A DNA stretch of 64,000 nt, from the NCBI RefSeq assembly GCF_043678055.1, contig NZ_JBHEQA010000003.1:124001-188000 (forward strand), in the 5' to 3' direction. This DNA is from Spongiimicrobium salis. Its GTDB lineage: Bacteria > Bacteroidota > Bacteroidia > Flavobacteriales > Flavobacteriaceae. A program made the translations under genes and the position numbers. The notes beneath the pieces are model-generated. The model was not told where the DNA came from. It made no database searches and saw only the letters and a list, made by a program, of their open reading frames with translations. Positions 58,928 through 64,000 of the stretch are shown piece after piece (position 1 is the stretch's first letter; every line of letters starts with the position of its first letter).

Positions 58928-61312
58928 TTAATTATCTGGATTTAAATGTATGGTTTCTACCGTGGAGAACAAGCTTCCGTCTTCTCCCATTCCTTCAATA
59001 AATAAGGTTATTTTCTCCAAACCTGTATCCACGATATTGAAAAACGCTCTACCTCTTTTATCGGTAATCACTTCAGGAGCCCAATGGATAACTCCATATT
59101 TTTGAAAGGTACTATCAAAATAAGAAGGATATTTGGGCGTATAAAACTGTTTCTTGGGTTCAAAACCATTGTCCACTACTAGAGAAAAGGAATTGGGCAC
59201 CTTACCATTGTCATAATCCAATTCTTTGCCTCCACGACGCGAATACAGGTAAATAACCTCACTCAAGCCGGATCTTACGCCTTCCCGTGATCCTATTTTA
59301 TCAAAGAGGAAGCTTTCTATTCGTGAAATCGGTAAATTCAATATAAATCGCAAATCCGGTAAACGTCTTCCATCAAGAATAACCACGGGAGATCTCCCAT
59401 CCCTTCTGGAGGATATGATAAGGTCTCCAAATATTCTCATCACATCATAGCCCCTAGAACGTATAAGATCTTCAATATTGGGAAAATTACGCGCCAATTG
59501 CTCATCCACCTCGGTAACCTTATTTTTGAGATAATCAGGAATAAAACCATTGTCCTCTGCCAAGGGTCTTTTAACTTCTTCTGTAACCACTACTTCATTT
59601 AAACGGATGGTCTCCTTGGTCAAAGTATATTCAGGAGTTGCATTGTTTTCTATATTCCACAATTGTTTTTCGGAAAAATTATCCTCCCAGATACGGGAAA
59701 TATTATCATTGGTATTTCTATTGATCGAATTCATATACATTTTAGGTCGCACCAATTTCTTATTATTCGTTAGTAAAGAAACTTTTAATTCCTCCCCTTG
59801 TTCCAAAAAGTAATTCACGATACTGAATTTCTTTTTGTCCGGACCTACCTTAATCACCTCAGAATCATGGTTTTTTGTGGGATAGACAAAAATTTTGTCC
59901 CTAGCACCCAAATCAGGCTCGTTCAGCGTTCCATTTAGGCTAATTCCACGTTCAAACACATATAGTTGTTCTGGAGCTCTATTCAAAATAGCATTCCAAT
60001 TGTATTTACTCCAACCCTGGGTAAGCAAAAGCACATCCAATTGCCCTCTTTTTTTGGCGTTCATATCCTTAAAATAATAGGCTGGGTTTTCTACAAAACC
60101 ATGAAGGTATGGTTTCAGGTAAAAAGTACTCAAAATATTATCTTTATGCATATAAGAAATCGTTTCCTCGGGCAATACAGAAATACTTAAATTATGTTTT
60201 CCCTTAGCCTGTAGTTGCACTGATAGTCGTAGCGAATCATGCACTTGGGCAGTATGGGCAACATCTACATTTTGGGGTACAATCCCTCTTGCATTGAACA
60301 AGAGTCGTTCTAGGATAGGTTTTGCATTTTCGTCGAATAAGGTGACAATATTAATGCCTGTATTCAGCAATTTGCGTTCTATGGTAAAAGAGTTCGTCAA
60401 CTTAGAATCATCGAAAGTCAAGTCAATTTTTCGTGCAATACCATCGCGATGCACCAAAAGGTAAAATCGTTTGCCCTTAATGGCTCTTCTTGTGGCCTTA
60501 TTGGCCCCCAAGGTAATGATCACCTTATCCCTTAAATCATTGTTCAACCGTATGTTGATTCCTCTTGCCAGGGCTGCGGGCAACGGAACAGTCAACTCTT
60601 TTTTATTCGCAAAAGTTACCGTCGCCTTATAGCGTTTCCCGAAGCCGGGTATCATGGTAAATTTGTCCAATCCCAATATGGAATTGTCAAATCGGGCCAC
60701 CTCATTTCCACTTTCATCCCGGACCACTCCACTTTCTATAGCCACTCCATATCCTTGTTCGTCAATAGCTTTGACTCCAATGCTATTGGGGACATCTGCA
60801 ATAAGATTTCCTCCTTCGGGGAGAAATTGCAAATCATATTGCGGCGCTTCCGGAGCAATCATTGCCAATGGTTGCTTGTACAAAATCTTTATTTTCTGTA
60901 CATAGGCATCATCTTCTTTAAAGTTTTTCATCCAATTGGTCGCCGCCTTGATATAATACGACCCACTAACAAAGCTAGAATCTACGGGAATATTGCCTTG
61001 TAAATACCCTCCTTTGGCCAGATATAACTTTTTATTGATCTGTTTGCCGATACTATCATAGATTCCCACATAAACATTGGAAGTCTCCTTAAAGGGGGTA
61101 TTTTTCTGCCTGTCGTAGACATAGCCTTTGAACCAGATTTCCTCACCGGCCACATAAGTGTCTTTATTGAGATGCAAAAAAATAGCCTCCCTAGGCAATT
61201 CAAAATAAGCGTCAAAAGCTTTTTCTGCTTTTCTTTCTTTACGGCTTTCCTGTGCGGTTAGCTTACCATAAGATATGGAAAGCACGATGATTGTAAGTAG
61301 TACTTTTTTCAT
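58928..61312 (-). CDS. MG2/plug-domain secreted protein, paralogue 2
   Basis: About 794 residues, same domain order as its neighbours. The frame extends to 61387, but the ATG at 61312 begins MKKVLLTIIVLSISYGKLTAQ, a clean signal peptide. The MG2 part (IFLHLNKDTYVAGEEIWFKG) and the Gly/Trp block TQGWSKYNWN are nearly identical to paralogue 3. The plug-like part reads DVMRIFGDLIISSRRDGRSP then VVILDGRRLPDLRFIL. The C-terminal Ig-like part (FEPKKQFYTPKYPSYF) is almost the same as in paralogue 3. The intergenic space on each side and separate promoter boxes suggest independent expression. Confidence 0.82.
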   Translation of the reverse strand: MKKVLLTIIVLSISYGKLTAQESRKERKAEKAFDAYFELPREAIFLHLNKDTYVAGEEIWFKGYVYDRQKNTPFKETSNVYVGIYDSIGKQINKKLYLAKGGYLQGNIPVDSSFVSGSYYIKAATNWMKNFKEDDAYVQKIKILYKQPLAMIAPEAPQYDLQFLPEGGNLIADVPNSIGVKAIDEQGYGVAIESGVVRDESGNEVARFDNSILGLDKFTMIPGFGKRYKATVTFANKKELTVPLPAALARGINIRLNNDLRDKVIITLGANKATRRAIKGKRFYLLVHRDGIARKIDLTFDDSKLTNSFTIERKLLNTGINIVTLFDENAKPILERLLFNARGIVPQNVDVAHTAQVHDSLRLSVQLQAKGKHNLSISVLPEETISYMHKDNILSTFYLKPYLHGFVENPAYYFKDMNAKKRGQLDVLLLTQGWSKYNWNAILNRAPEQLYVFERGISLNGTLNEPDLGARDKIFVYPTKNHDSEVIKVGPDKKKFSIVNYFLEQGEELKVSLLTNNKKLVRPKMYMNSINRNTNDNISRIWEDNFSEKQLWNIENNATPEYTLTKETIRLNEVVVTEEVKRPLAEDNGFIPDYLKNKVTEVDEQLARNFPNIEDLIRSRGYDVMRIFGDLIISSRRDGRSPVVILDGRRLPDLRFILNLPISRIESFLFDKIGSREGVRSGLSEVIYLYSRRGGKELDYDNGKVPNSFSLVVDNGFEPKKQFYTPKYPSYFDSTFQKYGVIHWAPEVITDKRGRAFFNIVDTGLEKITLFIEGMGEDGSLFSTVETIHLNPDN

Positions 61313-61344
61313 TTTCAAGCATTTGATATATTTCTGTCCAAGTG

Positions 61345-61352
61345 TAAAGATA
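61345..61352 (-). promoter_or_regulatory. -7-like box before MG2/plug paralogue 2
   Basis: Minus strand TATCTTTA at the same distance (32 bases) from its ATG as the box before paralogue 1. It also decides the start, because it lies inside the longer open frame that reaches 61387. Confidence 0.45.
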
Positions 61353-61423
61353 CATTTCCGTAAATTGAATAAAATTAGAGATCTCAATTCTTTTTTCTCA
61401 ACACTTCCTTTGGGTTTATTTTA

Positions 61424-63823
61424 CTAATTGTTGGGGTTTACCTGTATTGTTTTTACCATAGAGAATACACTTCCATCTTCCCCCATTCCCTCAATAAATA
61501 GGGTCATTTTCTCCAAGCCTGTATTTACGATATTGAAAAAGGCCTTGCCTTCATTATTCGTAATCACCTCCGGTGCCCAATGGATAACTCCGTATTTTTG
61601 GAAACTACTATCAAAATAGGAAGGGTATTTGGGCGTATAAAACTGTTTCTTGGGTTCAAAACCATTGTCCACTACTAAAGAAAAGGAATTTGGCACGCTA
61701 CCGTTGTCATAATCCAATTCTTTGCCTCCACGACGGGAATACAGATAAATGACCTCACTTCGCCCATTTTGAACCCCTTCTCTTGATCCAATTTTATCAA
61801 ATAAAAAACTCTCTATTTTATCGGTTCTTAGGTTTACCAAAATATTTAACTCCGGAAGGGGAACACCATCTAAAATTATTCGCGCTGGTCTTCCATCTCT
61901 CCTAGAAGCAATTCTTAACCTGTCTGTTGACCCAAAACTCAAGCTTTCCTGTACATCGTAACCTCTTGCTCTTATGATATCCAAAACCAAGGGAAACGTG
62001 CGTAACATACTTTCGTCTACCTCAGTCACCTTATTTTTTAGATAGTTGGGTATTAAGCTATTGTCATCTGCAAGGGATCTCTTCTTTTTTTCAGTGACCA
62101 CCACTTCATTTAAACGAATGGTCTCCTTGGTCAAGTTAAATTTTGGAGCTGTATTATTTTCTTCATTCCATAACTGCTTTTCAGAAAATTTATCCTCCCA
62201 GATACGGACAATATTATCTTTGCTATTCCTGTTGACCGCATTCATAAACATTTTAGGTCGTACCAATTTCTTGTTATTCGTTAACAAAGAGACTTTTAAT
62301 TCTTCGCCTTGTTCCAAAAAGTAATTCACGATACTGAATTTCTTTTTGTCCGGAGCAACTTCAAGAACCTGGGAATCATGATTTTTTGTAGGATATACAA
62401 AGACCTTGTCCGTAGTACTCAAATTAGGTTCATTCAGCGTTCCATTTAGCGTAATGCCGCGTTCAAACTCATACAATGCTTCCGGAGTGTTATTCAAAAT
62501 AGTATTCCAATGGTATTTGCTCCAGCCTTGGGTAAGCAATAGCACATCTAATTGTGCCTTTTTTTTGGCATTCATCTCCTGAAAATAATAAGCCGGGTTT
62601 TCAACAAAACCTTTGAGGTAAGGTTTCAAGTAAAACGTACTCAAAATCGTTTGTTTGCTGCCATAGGAAACCGTTTCCTCTGGCAATACCGAAATACTCA
62701 GGTTGTGTTTCCCCTTGGCTTTCATGTTCACTGATAATCTTAGCGAGTCGAACACTTGGGCGGCATAAACCACCTCTATTTCCTGATTTGCAATTCCTTG
62801 AGCATTGAACAAAATTCGTTCTAGGACAGGCTTTGCATTTTCGTCAAAAAGCGTTATTATATTAATGCCTTTGTGCAATACTTCACGCTTTAAAGTAAAG
62901 GAGTTTGTCAACTTTGCCTCATCAAAAGTCAGTTCAATTTTCCGGGCAATCCCATCGCGATGTACCAAAAGATAAAAACGTTTGCCTTTGATTCTTTTTC
63001 TAGTAGCATTATTAGCTCCCAAAGTAATAATAACTTTATCTTCAAAATCATTGTTCACGGTGACATTGATGCCCTGTGTCAAGGCTAAAGGAAGAGAAAG
63101 TTTAAGTTCTTTTTGATTGCTGAGTTTTACGGTCGCACTGTAACGTTGCCCCAAAGCGGGTTGCATGGTAAATTTATTCAACCCCAGTACAGAATTCCCA
63201 AACCGAGCCACTTCTTTTCCATTTTCATCTGTGATTACTCCACTTGCTATGGCCACTCCATATCCCTGCTCATCAATAGCCTTTACACCAATCGTATTAG
63301 GGATTTCTGCAATAAGATTTCCTCCTTCCGGTAAAAACTGCACATCGTATTGCTGTTCATCCTGGGCACTCATCGCCAAAGGTTTTTTGTTCAGGATTTT
63401 TACTTTTTGTACATAGGTATCATCCTCTTTGAAATTTTTCATCCAATTGGTAGCCGCCTTGATATAATAGGATCCAGTAACAAAAGTGGAATCCACAGGG
63501 ATATTGCCTTGAAGATAACCTTCTTTGGCCAGATAGAGTTTTTTGCTGATTTGTCGGCCAATACTATCATAGATGCCTACGTAGACATTGGAAGTTTCCT
63601 TAAAGGGAATACTTTCTTGTCGGTCGTAGACATATCCTTTGAACCAGATTTCTTCTCCAGCGATATAGGTATCCTTATTGAGATGTAAAAAAATTGCCTC
63701 CCGAGGCAACTCAAAATAGGCATCAAAAGCCTCTTCGGCTTGCTGTTCATTCTGATTTCCTTGCGCATATAAAGCTCCAAAAGAAATGAAGAGAAGCGTA
63801 ATTGCGAGCCATTGTTTTTTCAT
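61424..63823 (-). CDS. MG2/plug-domain secreted protein, paralogue 3
   Basis: A 799-residue exported protein, first in the transcriptional direction. Signal peptide ends near ALYAQGN. It is nearly identical to paralogue 2 in the MG2 domain and in the end (FEPKKQFYTPKYPSYFDSSF). Its plug-like region is different and five residues longer: SMLRTFPLVLDIIRARGYDV, then a Gly/Ser stretch (ESLSFGSTDRLRIASRRDGR) and IILDGVPLPELNILVNLRTD. The mosaic pattern points to recombination or diversifying change in this one region. The preceding region shows only a weak promoter-like sequence. Confidence 0.82.
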   Translation of the reverse strand: MKKQWLAITLLFISFGALYAQGNQNEQQAEEAFDAYFELPREAIFLHLNKDTYIAGEEIWFKGYVYDRQESIPFKETSNVYVGIYDSIGRQISKKLYLAKEGYLQGNIPVDSTFVTGSYYIKAATNWMKNFKEDDTYVQKVKILNKKPLAMSAQDEQQYDVQFLPEGGNLIAEIPNTIGVKAIDEQGYGVAIASGVITDENGKEVARFGNSVLGLNKFTMQPALGQRYSATVKLSNQKELKLSLPLALTQGINVTVNNDFEDKVIITLGANNATRKRIKGKRFYLLVHRDGIARKIELTFDEAKLTNSFTLKREVLHKGINIITLFDENAKPVLERILFNAQGIANQEIEVVYAAQVFDSLRLSVNMKAKGKHNLSISVLPEETVSYGSKQTILSTFYLKPYLKGFVENPAYYFQEMNAKKKAQLDVLLLTQGWSKYHWNTILNNTPEALYEFERGITLNGTLNEPNLSTTDKVFVYPTKNHDSQVLEVAPDKKKFSIVNYFLEQGEELKVSLLTNNKKLVRPKMFMNAVNRNSKDNIVRIWEDKFSEKQLWNEENNTAPKFNLTKETIRLNEVVVTEKKKRSLADDNSLIPNYLKNKVTEVDESMLRTFPLVLDIIRARGYDVQESLSFGSTDRLRIASRRDGRPARIILDGVPLPELNILVNLRTDKIESFLFDKIGSREGVQNGRSEVIYLYSRRGGKELDYDNGSVPNSFSLVVDNGFEPKKQFYTPKYPSYFDSSFQKYGVIHWAPEVITNNEGKAFFNIVNTGLEKMTLFIEGMGEDGSVFSMVKTIQVNPNN

Positions 63824-63887
63824 GTTTACAATACTTATATCAATTATATACCTTTAAAATACATCAACTTTTTGTAACATTTGTTAT

Positions 63888-63998
63888 TTAGTCTCCATTT
63901 ATTTCAATCATTTCATTTCTATTCAAAAAGAAATTACCCTTTTTGTTTATCTGATTATACTTAGGTTTTTCGTCTTGGATATCAAGCTTCCCTTTTGC
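63888..63998 (-). CDS. Partial gene end, minus strand, cut by the window edge
   Basis: The last 36 codons of a frame that enters from the right end: part of it reads KYNQINKKGNFFLNRNEMIE, ending in TAA at 63888. The other two minus-strand frames in this stretch carry stops, which supports this one. It is 64 bases upstream of paralogue 3. The fragment shows no recognisable domain, so no function is assigned, and the window end prevents judging start or length. Confidence 0.45.
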   Translation of the reverse strand, partial: AKGKLDIQDEKPKYNQINKKGNFFLNRNEMIEINGD

Positions 63999-64000
63999 CC

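Overview
The window is a compact, AT-rich bacterial chromosome segment from a member of the Bacteroidota, almost certainly a marine Flavobacteriaceae of the Maribacter/Zobellia/Muricauda kind. The support is: promoters of the Bacteroidota type (TAnnTTTG) in front of many genes and no Shine-Dalgarno reliance; family-specific proteins (FAS1 proteins, five-LysM/periplasmic-binding fusion, MG2/plug proteins, PepSY and DUF4129/DUF4350 proteins); bacillithiol synthesis (BshC); and gene orders familiar from this family (guaA next to a LysM protein, yidC next to pyrG, recQ/kpsF/tatC/lptB). No rRNA, tRNA, CRISPR array, prophage or insertion sequence was recognised. One run of Ns (39110-39207) marks an assembly gap.

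Layout. 1-6.1 kb: dihydrolipoyl dehydrogenase, two small membrane proteins, a glucose/sorbosone dehydrogenase lipoprotein, a Dph6-like ATPase coupled to aroQ, and two small outer-membrane proteins. 6.2-16 kb: xerD, a GH13 alpha-glucosidase, NDH-2, a secreted M20 hydrolase, an ECF sigma factor with a membrane partner, PlsC, a Nudix CoA pyrophosphatase, a cyclophilin lipoprotein and a TRIC/UPF0126 channel. 16-22.9 kb: a SpoIIM/DUF4129/DUF4350/MoxR/DUF58 operon divergent from an RDD protein, probably a membrane-linked MoxR chaperone system. 22.9-38.5 kb: housekeeping genes (mnmA, yidC, pyrG, guaA) mixed with secreted proteins (four-domain FAS1 lipoprotein, DUF922, LysM fusion). 38.5-40 kb: the least ordinary stretch. 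It holds a 64-residue peptide gene built like a ribosomal peptide precursor, followed by an array of hairpins sharing an AACCAC(C) loop, tandem 166-bp repeats and the assembly gap. 40-56 kb: bshC, an M14 peptidase, rluF, a cytosolic trypsin-like protease paired with an unknown protein, recQ, and a kpsF-tatC-CMD-lptB operon. 56.3-63.9 kb: three tandem paralogues of a large secreted MG2/plug protein, then the end of another minus-strand gene running out of the window.

How the genes fit together. Several genes serve the envelope: kpsF and lptB (lipopolysaccharide), yidC and tatC (insertion and export), plsC (phospholipid), and the lipoproteins, OMPs and MG2/plug proteins that use those routes. 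A second group is nucleotide and tRNA metabolism (pyrG, guaA, mnmA, rluF). The best candidates for undescribed biology are the DTTRP-repeat peptide with its hairpin array, the cytosolic zinc-ribbon protease with its neighbour, and the MG2/plug cluster whose plug regions differ more than their flanks. Start codons were moved where evidence allowed. The clearest case is the class I amidotransferase at 22.9 kb, where a terminator and a promoter lie inside the longest reading frame.
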